From Nitrospirota bacterium (lineage in GTDB: Bacteria > Nitrospirota > Thermodesulfovibrionia > Thermodesulfovibrionales > JdFR-85), in assembly GCA_013151785.1 (NCBI GenBank), contig JAADHP010000086.1, forward strand, positions 1 to 7,836: DNA of 7,836 nucleotides, in the 5' to 3' direction. The position numbers and the translations under genes were made by a program. Under the pieces are notes generated by a model. It searched no databases and was not told the DNA's origin. It worked only from the letters and a program-made list of their open reading frames with translations. This document shows positions 1-7,600 of the stretch, piece after piece (the stretch's first letter is position 1; every line of letters begins with the position of its first letter).

Positions 1-543
1 GATGTTATAATTCTGGATCTGATGCTGCCTGGAATTGATGGTCTTTCCACATTAAAGAGGCTGCGACAGCAGGGCAGTGATGTTCATATTCTGATTCTTA
101 CTGTTCGGTCAAGTATAGAGGAAAGAGTTGAAGGATTACAACTTGGTGCTGATGATTATCTCACCAAACCCTTTTCCTTCGATGAATTACTTGCACGTGT
201 CCATGCACTCATCCGCCGCAGGTACAGGACAAAAAATCCTGTAATAAGAATAGGAACCCTGGAGATAAACACTGAAACTAAGACCGTTTTGAGAAACGGT
301 CATGAGATATCTTTGACTCCACGGGAGTATAGACTCATAGAATACCTTGCCAGAAGAAAAGGCCAGGTTGTTACACGGACAGAGATTGAAGAACATATCT
401 ATGATGAAAGGGTAAGTCCCATGAGCAATGTGGTAGACTCGGCCATCTGTAATCTCAGAAAAAAGATCAACATAGATGGACAGCCAGATATTATCCATAC
501 CAGAAGAGGCATGGGCTATATCCTGTCAGAGGATAAAATATGA
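1..543 (+). CDS. OmpR/PhoB-family response regulator, 5' truncated
   Basis: Cytoplasmic DNA-binding response regulator. The reading frame is open from base 1, so the gene starts outside the window; about 45 N-terminal residues should be missing. The visible 180 residues begin at receiver strand beta3. The phosphoacceptor Asp is fragment residue 6 (codon 16-18, in IILDLMLPGIDG), followed by the conserved switch Thr (ILTVRS, residue 34), the aromatic switch Tyr53 (GADDYLTKPF) and Lys56, all with normal family spacing. From about residue 80 comes a winged-helix Trans_reg_C domain: LTPREYRLIEYLARRKGQVV, a recognition-helix region around SNVVDSAICNLRKKI, and the wing IHTRRGMGYIL. All catalytic positions in the visible part are intact. 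The stop overlaps the kinase start (ATGA, 540-543), so the two are translationally coupled. The likely target is the downstream efflux operon (inference from position). The SNVVD and IHTRRGMGYIL motifs resemble QseB/CusR-like regulators, but the ligand class cannot be fixed. Confidence 0.96.
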   Translation, partial: DVIILDLMLPGIDGLSTLKRLRQQGSDVHILILTVRSSIEERVEGLQLGADDYLTKPFSFDELLARVHALIRRRYRTKNPVIRIGTLEINTETKTVLRNGHEISLTPREYRLIEYLARRKGQVVTRTEIEEHIYDERVSPMSNVVDSAICNLRKKINIDGQPDIIHTRRGMGYILSEDKI

Positions 544-1994
544 GGTCAATCAGAAGATATCTCACTTTACGACTCCTGTTCGGACTGCTCATTCTCGTTC
601 TTGGAAGTAATGCATTGCTTTACCTGTATGTCTATAAAAAAACTGTTTCGCAGTTTGATATGTCACTCCAGTCCAGTGCACGCGACCTTGCAAGCATGGC
701 AGAACAGGATTCAGAGGGAATATCAGTGGAGTGGAGGAGGGAGTTTCATCCAGAGTTCACTGGCCACTCTGAGCCAGAGTATTTTCAGATATGGAGTGAA
801 GATGGCCGGATCATTGCGCGGTCACCTTCCCTGAAAAAACATGATCTTCCTCGTAAAACAGGGTCTATTAATTCGCCATTGTTCTGGAATCTGACTCTGC
901 CTGATGGACGTCCTGGCAGGGCTATTGGCATCAGCTTCTTTCCACACATAGATAAAGAGGATAGTCCTTTTGTAAGGAATCCAGCCCGTCTGGAGCTTGT
1001 GCTCGCAAGAAGCACTACAGGAATAACAACCATATTACGGATATTTCTTTTTGGTTCTCTCTTTATTACAGTTATACTCTGCGTCGGAATAGTCACGATG
1101 GTTCCCCGTATTATCGTATCTGGACTTTCTCCCTTAAAGGATCTGTCTCAATACACCTCTTCAATTGATGAATACAGACTTGGAACAAGGTATCCTACTG
1201 ATAATCTTCCTGACGAACTTGTTCCCATTGTTACTCGTTTGAATGAGTTGTTACAGAGGATAGAAAATGCCTTTACCCGTGAGAAGCGCCTTACATCAGA
1301 TATTGCACATGAATTAAAGACTCCCATAGCAGAACTCAGGTCCCTGTCAGAGGTTGCCATGAGATGGCCTGATGATTCAGAGTTTGTAAGTTGTGCATTG
1401 AAGAACACCGTTGAAATAGCCCACCAGATGGACAGAATTGTCTCACAGCTCCTTACGCTTAATCGTTGTGAAAAGGATAAACAGGAGATTCATCCAACCT
1501 CAATAGACCTCGTAAGCCTCATCAGGGAGTTATGGCTTCACTGGGAAAGAGTGGCTGAAGAAAAGTCATTAAAGGTGGAATTCTCCTTGGCTGACGAGGT
1601 CATAATCTTTACAGACAGGACAATGCTCTCTTCTATTATTAGCAATCTATTCAGCAATGCTGTTGAGTATTCACCTGAGGGAGGAGATTTCAGGTGCGTT
1701 GTCAAAGATGAAGCAGGAAGTATTATACTGTCAATGCAAAACAGTAACGAAACGCTTACAGAGGATGATCTGCCACATATCTTTGAATACCTCTGGAGAA
1801 AAGATACTGCAAGGAGCAACAGCCTGCACACCGGTCTTGGGCTTACTCTTGTTAAAGCCTTTGCCAGCTATCTTGGAATAGAAGTCAGAACCGAGTTCTT
1901 GGATTCAGGGGATTTCTGTATCAGTCTTATAATGCCAGTGAAGCTCCCCGACCAGAGGGCGGGGCATTCTGGCAGTTTGCGTAAGTCCTCCTGA
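540..1994 (+). CDS. Membrane sensor histidine kinase, partner of the upstream regulator
   Basis: Inner-membrane histidine kinase of 484 residues. The start is set by the ATGA overlap with the regulator and by AGAGGA at 528-533, six bases upstream. TM1 is about residues 9-32, a periplasmic sensor region about 33-162 (YFQIWSEDGRIIARSPSL at 81-98 resembles sensor N-domains of QseC-like kinases), and TM2 about 163-193. A linker or weak HAMP region leads to the H-box SDIAHELKTPIAEL with phospho-acceptor His257 (codon 1308-1310). The ATPase part has an N-box around SNLFSNAVEYS (369-378, Asn369 and Asn373), an FEYLWRKD F-box (415-422) and a G2 box HTGLGL (430-435). The G1 box is atypical: QNSNETLTEDDLP replaces the usual DxGxG. 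I believe related kinases with a W-R-K-D motif share this, so it need not mean loss of activity. The last 17 or so residues (from about 468) come from a palindromic repeat and are probably not part of the fold. The signal is unknown. Confidence 0.95.
   Translation: MRSIRRYLTLRLLFGLLILVLGSNALLYLYVYKKTVSQFDMSLQSSARDLASMAEQDSEGISVEWRREFHPEFTGHSEPEYFQIWSEDGRIIARSPSLKKHDLPRKTGSINSPLFWNLTLPDGRPGRAIGISFFPHIDKEDSPFVRNPARLELVLARSTTGITTILRIFLFGSLFITVILCVGIVTMVPRIIVSGLSPLKDLSQYTSSIDEYRLGTRYPTDNLPDELVPIVTRLNELLQRIENAFTREKRLTSDIAHELKTPIAELRSLSEVAMRWPDDSEFVSCALKNTVEIAHQMDRIVSQLLTLNRCEKDKQEIHPTSIDLVSLIRELWLHWERVAEEKSLKVEFSLADEVIIFTDRTMLSSIISNLFSNAVEYSPEGGDFRCVVKDEAGSIILSMQNSNETLTEDDLPHIFEYLWRKDTARSNSLHTGLGLTLVKAFASYLGIEVRTEFLDSGDFCISLIMPVKLPDQRAGHSGSLRKSS
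1933..1974. repeat. REP-like imperfect palindrome at the kinase 3' end
   Basis: Nested inverted repeat. The outer arms TGCCAG (1933-1938) and CTGGCA (1969-1974) match perfectly; the inner arms CCCCG (1946-1950) and CGGGG (1960-1964) enclose a 9-base loop, with unpaired bases between the arm pairs. It lies inside the kinase coding region and encodes part of its tail. Its left flank GAAGCTCCCCG (1940-1950) resembles GAATTCCCCG at 3513-3522, and GGCAGTTT at its right edge (1971-1978) also occurs at 3566-3573. The structure is seen directly; membership in a REP family is inferred. Confidence 0.55.
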
Positions 1995-2048
1995 AAGGGT
2001 CACTTCAGAGCTATAGGCCCACCTTTCAAGAATGTAATCTTAGTGAAA
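1992..2048 (+). other. Possible alternative hairpins in the gap before the efflux genes
   Basis: Two mutually exclusive stems can be drawn. TGAAAGG (1992-1998) is complementary to CCTTTCA (2022-2028), with a 23-base loop. The same TTTCA (2024-2028) plus AGA (2029-2031) can instead pair with TCT (2038-2040) and TGAAA (2044-2048), with a 3-base bulge. No U-run follows, so this is not a standard terminator. The gap also holds a direct repeat TCCTCCTG at 1986-1993 and 2049-2056. The function is unknown and the pairing may be fortuitous. Confidence 0.25.
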
Positions 2049-2070
2049 TCCTCCTGTAATCTGTCTGTCC

Positions 2071-2076
2071 TATAAT
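2071..2076 (+). promoter_or_regulatory. Candidate -10 element (TATAAT) before the outer-membrane factor gene
   Basis: This is a perfect sigma70-type TATAAT hexamer. No convincing -35 box lies 16-19 bases upstream (candidates there are of the type AATCCT), which would fit an activator-dependent promoter such as one bound by an OmpR-type regulator. The predicted transcription start, about 7 bases downstream, falls at or just before the ATG at 2085 and would give an almost leaderless mRNA. It may be a chance match. Confidence 0.4.
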
Positions 2077-2084
2077 GGAATATT

Positions 2085-3587
2085 ATGGGGAGTTTTAATA
2101 AACAGGAGAAAAGGCTGAGCCGGATCCTTGTAATAGTTTCACTACTTTTATCAGCCTGTGCTACCTATCAGGTTACACCTCTTAATAATAATTCCCTTGA
2201 GGAAGTACTGAAGCCGCCTGATACGAAGACTATCCTGGTAAAGGCAAGAAATATAAAGCATCCAATCCTGAGGCCCATAAAGATCAATCTCAGTGATGGG
2301 TTGTCACCTGATGAGGCAGCAGTGATAGCAGTGATTGTAAATCCTACTCTCAGGGCAGAGAGGGACAGGGCTTCAGTAGCACGAGCACAGCTTCTTGAGG
2401 CAGGGCTTCTGCCCAATCCACAGTTGTCCTTCAGCATGGATATACCATCAGGAGGTGATACCACAGATACGGTTACAGGATATGGCATTGGTTTCGGTAT
2501 TGACCTCAGATCGCTTATCACCAGAGATGCAAGGGTTGAAGCAGCAAAGAGGAAACTATCTTCTGTCAATCTTGAAGTGGCCTGGAAGGAATGGCAGGTT
2601 GCAGAAGCAGCAAAGATGCACCTGTATCACCTTTACTATCTTGAAAAACTAAAGGGAATAGCAAAGAAGAAACTGACTCTTTCAGATAAGATGCTTGAGG
2701 TGATGAAGGAGGCAGTTATGGAAGGAGAGAAGACTTCTGCTGACTTGATGGATATGGAGACAAAGCTCAGGGAGACACAGACCACTCTAACAGACATAGA
2801 CAGGGAGACAAAGAAGGAAAGGATTCTTCTTAACAGGGATATGGGACTTCCTCCTGACAGGGTTCTGCCTTTGCAGAGTGACATCAAAGATCCCTTTTTG
2901 TGCAGTAAGCCCTCTTATAATGAACTTATGGACTCACTCTATAGTAGGCCAGACATCCTTGCACTTAAGGAGGCCTTCAGAGCTGAAGATGCCAGGTTGA
3001 GGGTGGCCATCCTTTCACGATTTCCTGACATTGGTATAGGGTTTGATTATTCAATGGGCACGGACAGACTCATCACCATTGGCCCATCCATCACCATAGA
3101 TCTACCTTTTTTTGACCATGCACAGGGAAGGGTTGCAATGCAGAAGGCAACCATGAAGGAGGTCTTTGACAGATATGCTGCACGGGTCTTTAAGGCACGC
3201 TCAGATCTGATGGAGATCATCTCTGATATGGGTTTTATAAAGAAAAAGCTCCATACACTGCAGGGCCTCATTAATTCCCTGAAACAGCAGTGTCAGACAT
3301 ATAGGGAATTATTAAAGGAGGGAATGACAGACAGAATACATTATTACAGTGTATGCAGCAGGGTAATTTCAGAACAGATGAAGGAGACAAGACTGAAACA
3401 GTTACTGACAGATATGGAGGTTGGCCTTGAGATTGTATCAGGCAGGTATACTCAGACCGAGCAAAGTCAATACACATGCCACCGTACTGTTGAAGGAGGA
3501 GAGATTAACTCGGAATTCCCCGTGGTCTTGCCACGGGGTAGTTCATTACCCAGCGGTTTGTCGCGGGCAGTTTCATTAGACAGATAG
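2085..3587 (+). CDS. TolC/CusC-family outer-membrane efflux lipoprotein
   Basis: Outer-membrane channel component of a tripartite RND pump, 500 residues. The ATG at 2085 is the only possible start after the in-frame stop at 2073; just a weak GGA (2077-2079) precedes it. A type II signal peptide spans residues 1-24 with lipobox LSAC, so Cys25 would be acylated, as in OprM and CusC. Two OEP repeats follow: the first holds LSPDEAAVIAVIVNPTLRAE (about 73-92) and GLLPNPQLSFSMD (107-119); the second holds YSRPDILALKEAFRAEDARL (286-305) and FPDIGIGFDYS (313-323). Each is followed by long helices, as expected for the periplasmic tunnel; beta segments with GYGIGFGIDLRSL (132-144) and TIGPSITIDLPFFD (331-344) would be the membrane strands. 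From about residue 475 to the end the protein is encoded by a tandem palindromic repeat, so this tail is likely an acquired extension. The adaptor gene starts 12 bases later. The substrate cannot be told from this protein. Confidence 0.94.
   Translation: MGSFNKQEKRLSRILVIVSLLLSACATYQVTPLNNNSLEEVLKPPDTKTILVKARNIKHPILRPIKINLSDGLSPDEAAVIAVIVNPTLRAERDRASVARAQLLEAGLLPNPQLSFSMDIPSGGDTTDTVTGYGIGFGIDLRSLITRDARVEAAKRKLSSVNLEVAWKEWQVAEAAKMHLYHLYYLEKLKGIAKKKLTLSDKMLEVMKEAVMEGEKTSADLMDMETKLRETQTTLTDIDRETKKERILLNRDMGLPPDRVLPLQSDIKDPFLCSKPSYNELMDSLYSRPDILALKEAFRAEDARLRVAILSRFPDIGIGFDYSMGTDRLITIGPSITIDLPFFDHAQGRVAMQKATMKEVFDRYAARVFKARSDLMEIISDMGFIKKKLHTLQGLINSLKQQCQTYRELLKEGMTDRIHYYSVCSRVISEQMKETRLKQLLTDMEVGLEIVSGRYTQTEQSQYTCHRTVEGGEINSEFPVVLPRGSSLPSGLSRAVSLDR
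3513..3544. repeat. REP-like palindrome, unit 1
   Basis: A perfect 8-bp inverted repeat, CCCCGTGG (3518-3525) and CCACGGGG (3531-3538), encloses the loop TCTTG. It extends outward through an internal loop to GAA (3513-3515) and TTC (3542-3544). It lies inside the 3' end of the outer-membrane factor gene, is in frame and contains no stop. It is followed by AGTTCATTA (3540-3548), which recurs with one inserted base after unit 2. This is the strongest hairpin seen in the window. It may act as a REP/BIME-type element or as an mRNA-stabilising hairpin between co-transcribed genes (inference). Confidence 0.65.
3549..3578. repeat. REP-like palindrome, unit 2, in tandem with unit 1
   Basis: CCC-A-GCG (3549-3555) pairs with CGCGGG (3562-3567) with one bulged A and the loop GTTTGT. 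The unit ends in AGTTTCATTA (3569-3578), matching AGTTCATTA after unit 1 at a 29-base offset. The stem sequence differs from unit 1 although pairing is kept, which suggests structure-conserving divergence. The unit encodes the last residues of the outer-membrane factor, up to the stop at 3585-3587. Confidence 0.5.
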
Positions 3588-3599
3588 GGAGGCGAAAGG

Positions 3600-4694
3600 A
3601 TGAAAAATTTTATACTGGTTGTTGCTATAGTTATTGCCATTCTGATCATAATTATTGCGGGGGGATACCTTGTTTCAGGGCATGCTGATGAGAAGACCAA
3701 TAAAAGAGATGCTATTCATGGATTCAGGATCGAGACATCCCGACCCTCAAAGAAGGACTTTAAACTCTCCGTCAATTGCTATGGCAGTGTTGTAAGCCAG
3801 AACGTGGTAGCAATAAGAGCACCCCTTCAAGGAAGGATTGTTAAGATTAATGTAGCAGAGGAGTCATCTGTGAAAAAAGGTGATATTCTCTTTATCATGG
3901 GCGGACCTGATATTGAGAGAAAACTCCAGATACTTAACTTCCAGGCATCCCACCTTGGGGAGCTTATCTCGGAACTCAAGGGAGTGCTTCAGAGAAAGAA
4001 GGATGCCCTTCATAAAAGGCTGATCTCCATAGATGAACTTGAGGCAGCAAAACTGAATCTCCTTAAAACCAGAAGGGTATATGATGAGACCCTGCTCAGG
4101 CTTCATCAACTTCAAGATTCCCTGAAGATCAGGGCCCCCTTTGATGGTGTGTTTACCAAAAGGATATTTATTGAGGGTCAGGATGTGGATAAGGGTGAGA
4201 TCATTGGCTATATTATAGATACCCAACATCTCAGGGTAATTGCCACAGCCTTTCCCCTGAAAGAAGATAGAGAAATTAAAGGAAAAGAAGCTGTTATATT
4301 TACCAGGGATGGCAATTCTGTCCATGGCACTGTCAAAAAGGTTCTTACTGAGAGGACCCCTTCAGGTGGTGTGAACCTCTATGTAGAGTCAAAGGATATA
4401 GATAGACAACTCAGGGTGGGTGAGTCTGTAAGCGGTATTGTGATATTGAGGACTGACAGCAAGGTTATCTCACTGCCTGAAAGGGCTGTTGTCTATGATG
4501 ACAGGGGGAACACCTTTGTATTCATTAAAAGCAGAGGTGGTCAATATATAAAGCGGTCTGTTCATGTAGGGCTCTCCTCAGATGGGTGGGTTGAGATACT
4601 TAATGGAGTATCGGAAGTGGATGAGGTTGTAACACAAGGTGCCTATGAACTCTTCTACAGGGATTTTAACAGGACTTTCAGGGTGGAAGACTGA
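3600..4694 (+). CDS. HlyD/AcrA-family periplasmic adaptor of the RND pump
   Basis: Membrane-fusion protein of 364 residues linking the permease to the outer-membrane channel. The start is supported by the strong Shine-Dalgarno GGAGG (3588-3592), seven bases upstream. One N-terminal membrane segment (about 4-26, very rich in Ile and Val) has no lipobox, so it likely stays as an anchor with the rest in the periplasm. The order is: first half of the lipoyl-like domain (IRAPLQGRIVKINVAEESSV at 72-91), an alpha-helical hairpin (about 103-172), the second lipoyl half (LKIRAPFDGVFTKRIFIEG at 175-193), a beta-barrel domain (about 208-285) and a membrane-proximal domain (about 288-360, with SLPERAVVYDDRG). 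The length is normal for the family. No Met-rich or His-rich metal-binding segment of the CusB/CzcB kind is visible, which argues against a clear copper or zinc assignment. The stop overlaps the permease start by one base. Confidence 0.95.
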   Translation: MKNFILVVAIVIAILIIIIAGGYLVSGHADEKTNKRDAIHGFRIETSRPSKKDFKLSVNCYGSVVSQNVVAIRAPLQGRIVKINVAEESSVKKGDILFIMGGPDIERKLQILNFQASHLGELISELKGVLQRKKDALHKRLISIDELEAAKLNLLKTRRVYDETLLRLHQLQDSLKIRAPFDGVFTKRIFIEGQDVDKGEIIGYIIDTQHLRVIATAFPLKEDREIKGKEAVIFTRDGNSVHGTVKKVLTERTPSGGVNLYVESKDIDRQLRVGESVSGIVILRTDSKVISLPERAVVYDDRGNTFVFIKSRGGQYIKRSVHVGLSSDGWVEILNGVSEVDEVVTQGAYELFYRDFNRTFRVED

Positions 4695-7600
4695 TGAGGA
4701 CAGTACTCAAAGCACTCACCCAAAACCCCCTTGTGATGGTATTTGCTGTGGTAGTGACTTGCTTTACAGGTATTTTTGCAGCTACCCACATGCCTGTTGA
4801 CCTCTTCCCTGACCTTGATATACCCGTGGTCAACATTATTACCCACTATCCTGGTGCATCACCTGAGGAGATGGAACTACTTGTAACCAGACCGATTGAA
4901 GACATGGTCAGGGGAGTGCAGGGTGTTAAACGTGTATCCTCCACATCTGCTCTTGGCGTATCAGAGGTGACAGTCCAGTTCACATGGGGCACTTCTGTGA
5001 GGGATGCAAGACAGTTAGTGCAGGCAGCCCTTTCCAGACTGAACGGGCTCCTGCCACAGGGTGTTGTTCCCACGATGGAAAACATCGGTACTACCCTGCA
5101 GGAAGTAACAGGTTATGTGGTCTATGGGCCACAGGATACAATCAACATCAGAGATATGGTCAGATACGACATCCGTAGCAGGCTTATGTCCATTGATGGG
5201 GTCTCAGGAGTTCAGATCCTCGGTGGTGACAGAAGGGCATTTATTGTGGCTGCTGAACCTGCTGTACTTGCAGGTGTTCATCTGACAGTAGATGACCTTG
5301 TTGACACCCTGAGGAGAAGGAATTCGACGATAGTAGCAGGATATCTGACAGGTACTGACAGGGAATACTTTGTAACAGGGGATGCGAGGTTTAAAGACAT
5401 TGATGAGATCAGGTCAATTATGCTTGAAACATCTGATGGGCAGCCCATTCCAATTACCTCTGTTGCAAGGCTATCAGAGGGAAAGATGCCAAGACACTAT
5501 ATTGTACATGGTGATGGCAGAGCTGCTATTGCCTTTATCGTCCGCAAGCAGCCTGGTGCAAGTGCCATAAAGGTTGCAGATGAGGTAAACAGGGAGATTA
5601 GACAGCTAAAGAGCCTTTTTCCTCCTGGCACAAGGATAAAGAAGTTCTATGACCAGTCAGAGATAATCAGTGAGGCAAGGGATGGCATATACAGTGGACT
5701 CATCCTTGGCGCGCTGCTTGCGGTGCTTGTCCTGTATTTTTTCCTTGGACACTGGCGGCCTACACTGATTGTTGCCTCCACTATCCCCCTTACTTTCCTT
5801 GCTGCCCTTGGTATCATGCGACTCTTTGGTCTTGGTCTGAATGTAATTACCATGTCAGCCCTTACACTTGCTGTGGGGATGATAGTGGATGGTGCTGTTG
5901 TGGTCTCGGAAAACATATTCCGCCACCGACAGATGGGAAAGTCTGCATTGGATGCCTCAATGGATGGAGCAGTGGAGATAGCAGGACCTGATGCCTCAGG
6001 GGTCTTTACTACTGTGGCTGCCTTCTTGCCTCTTGTATTAATAACGGGTATTGCTGCGGTGTTTCTGAGACCTTTTGGTCTGACCGTGAGTATTGCCCTT
6101 CTGGTCTCTCTTTTGATGTCCCTTACCGTGGTGCCGGTGTTATTCTCTATAAGTGAATTCAGCGTGCCTGGTGAGGGGTTCATGGGCGCACGGTTCCTTG
6201 GCTATTTCCGAGATATCTTAGCCCGTCTGCTTCAGTTCTGTCTTTTACACAGAAAGGCCACTATTTTTACAGCCTTCTGCTCTCTGGGACTTCTTGGACT
6301 TGTCTTTATATCAGGCAGGCCAAGGATGCTTCCACCCATTGATGAGGGTGCAATCCTCATAGAGTATATAATGCCACCAGGAACCTCGCTTGAGGAGAGT
6401 AACCGTATCGGGGCAATGCTTGACAGCATTGCTCTGTCTGAGGAGGATGTCTCATGTGTGTACCGCAGAACAGGCTCACCAGAGGAGGGCTATCAAATAG
6501 AAGGAGTAAACAGGGGAGAGATAGTGATCAAACTCAGGCCAGAATCACAGCGGAGTCATTCGGTTACAGATGTAATACAGAGGCTCAGGAAGGCATATTC
6601 ACAATTTCAAGGGGTAGTATTTCTCTACCACCAGCCCACCCAGGAGAAGATAGACGAGAGCTTCTCAGGTCTACCTGCACTGTTCGGGGTTACTATATAT
6701 GGTACAGATACAGATCGTCTCATATCCCTTGCAGACAGGATTGAGGGGATAATGTCCGCTGAGCCTTCTATATCAAACATTGTTAACAATACAAAGATTA
6801 AGGCAAGGGAGATAGTGGTGAGGCTCAGATATCCTGAGCTTGCCCGTTACAGGGTAAGTACAGAGCAGGTCTTTGATACCCTTGAGTCTGCATTTTCAGG
6901 TGTGGAGGCTACAGATATAATAAAGCAACAGGAGAGAATCGGCATCTTGGTGAAGCTTAGAGGTATTGATATACACAGACCAGAGGATGTCCGTAATATA
7001 CCTCTTAGCACATCCACAGGGGAGATCATTCCCCTTGACAGGGTTGCAGATGTCAGGCTCATTCATACACCATCAACCATCACCAGACTGAACGGTCAGA
7101 GGGAGATAACACTTGTTGCAGAGGTGGAGGGTTCAATACCTCATGTGGTCTCGCGATTGAGAGAGAAATTCAGGCAGGTGAAACTCCCTGAGGGATATTC
7201 TATTGAGTTTACTGGCCAGTACAGGGTGCTTACAAAGACAGTGTGGGAGTTGCTCATGGTGGTGCTGACTGCTGTTATATTGATCTATCTCATAATGGCA
7301 ATGCAGTTTCGTTCACTATTTCAGCCACTAATGATACTAACAACCATACCCCTCTCGCTTGTTGGGGCAGTCATGGCTCTTTTCCTTACACGGAGGGGGC
7401 TGGATGTATCTGTAGGTATGGGTATCGTTACCCTTGTGGGCATTGCTGTGAATAATGCCATCATACTTGTGGATTACGCAAACAGTGAACTGAAGAGAGG
7501 TAAAAATGTAACGGATGCGCTTTTTCAGGCATCCTCTGTAAGGCTACGGCCTATACTGATGACTGCCCTCACCACCATCTTTGCCCTCATACCCATAGCC

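Noticed and set aside
1986..1993. AGGAGGA on the minus strand as a Shine-Dalgarno for an antisense gene
   Set aside because: The next minus-strand ATG is about 20 bases away and inside the kinase 3' palindrome; no coherent reading frame follows.
2075..2098. Short upstream ORF (ATG at 2075, seven codons) overlapping the outer-membrane factor start
   Set aside because: It overlaps the TATAAT hexamer, has no ribosome binding site and is too short to support as a leader peptide.
2168..2569. A 133-codon minus-strand open frame opposite the outer-membrane factor
   Set aside because: It is a shadow of the OEP-repeat coding region, low in complexity and without recognisable motifs.
3864..4325. A 153-codon minus-strand open frame opposite the adaptor
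   Set aside because: It lies wholly within the HlyD-type gene, has no recognisable domain and no sign of its own ribosome binding site; it is a shadow.
5647..6183. A 178-codon minus-strand open frame opposite the permease
   Set aside because: It is antisense to the well-supported TM2-TM6 region of the RND gene; its Ser/Thr/Arg/Pro-rich composition looks like a frame shadow and no domain is recognisable.
6355..6680. CusA-type methionine triad for Cu(I)/Ag(I) in the permease
   Set aside because: By hand alignment to the CusA segments around Met573 and Met672, this protein has Ile572 and Glu655; the Met623 position also lacks Met. A copper or silver assignment is therefore not supported.
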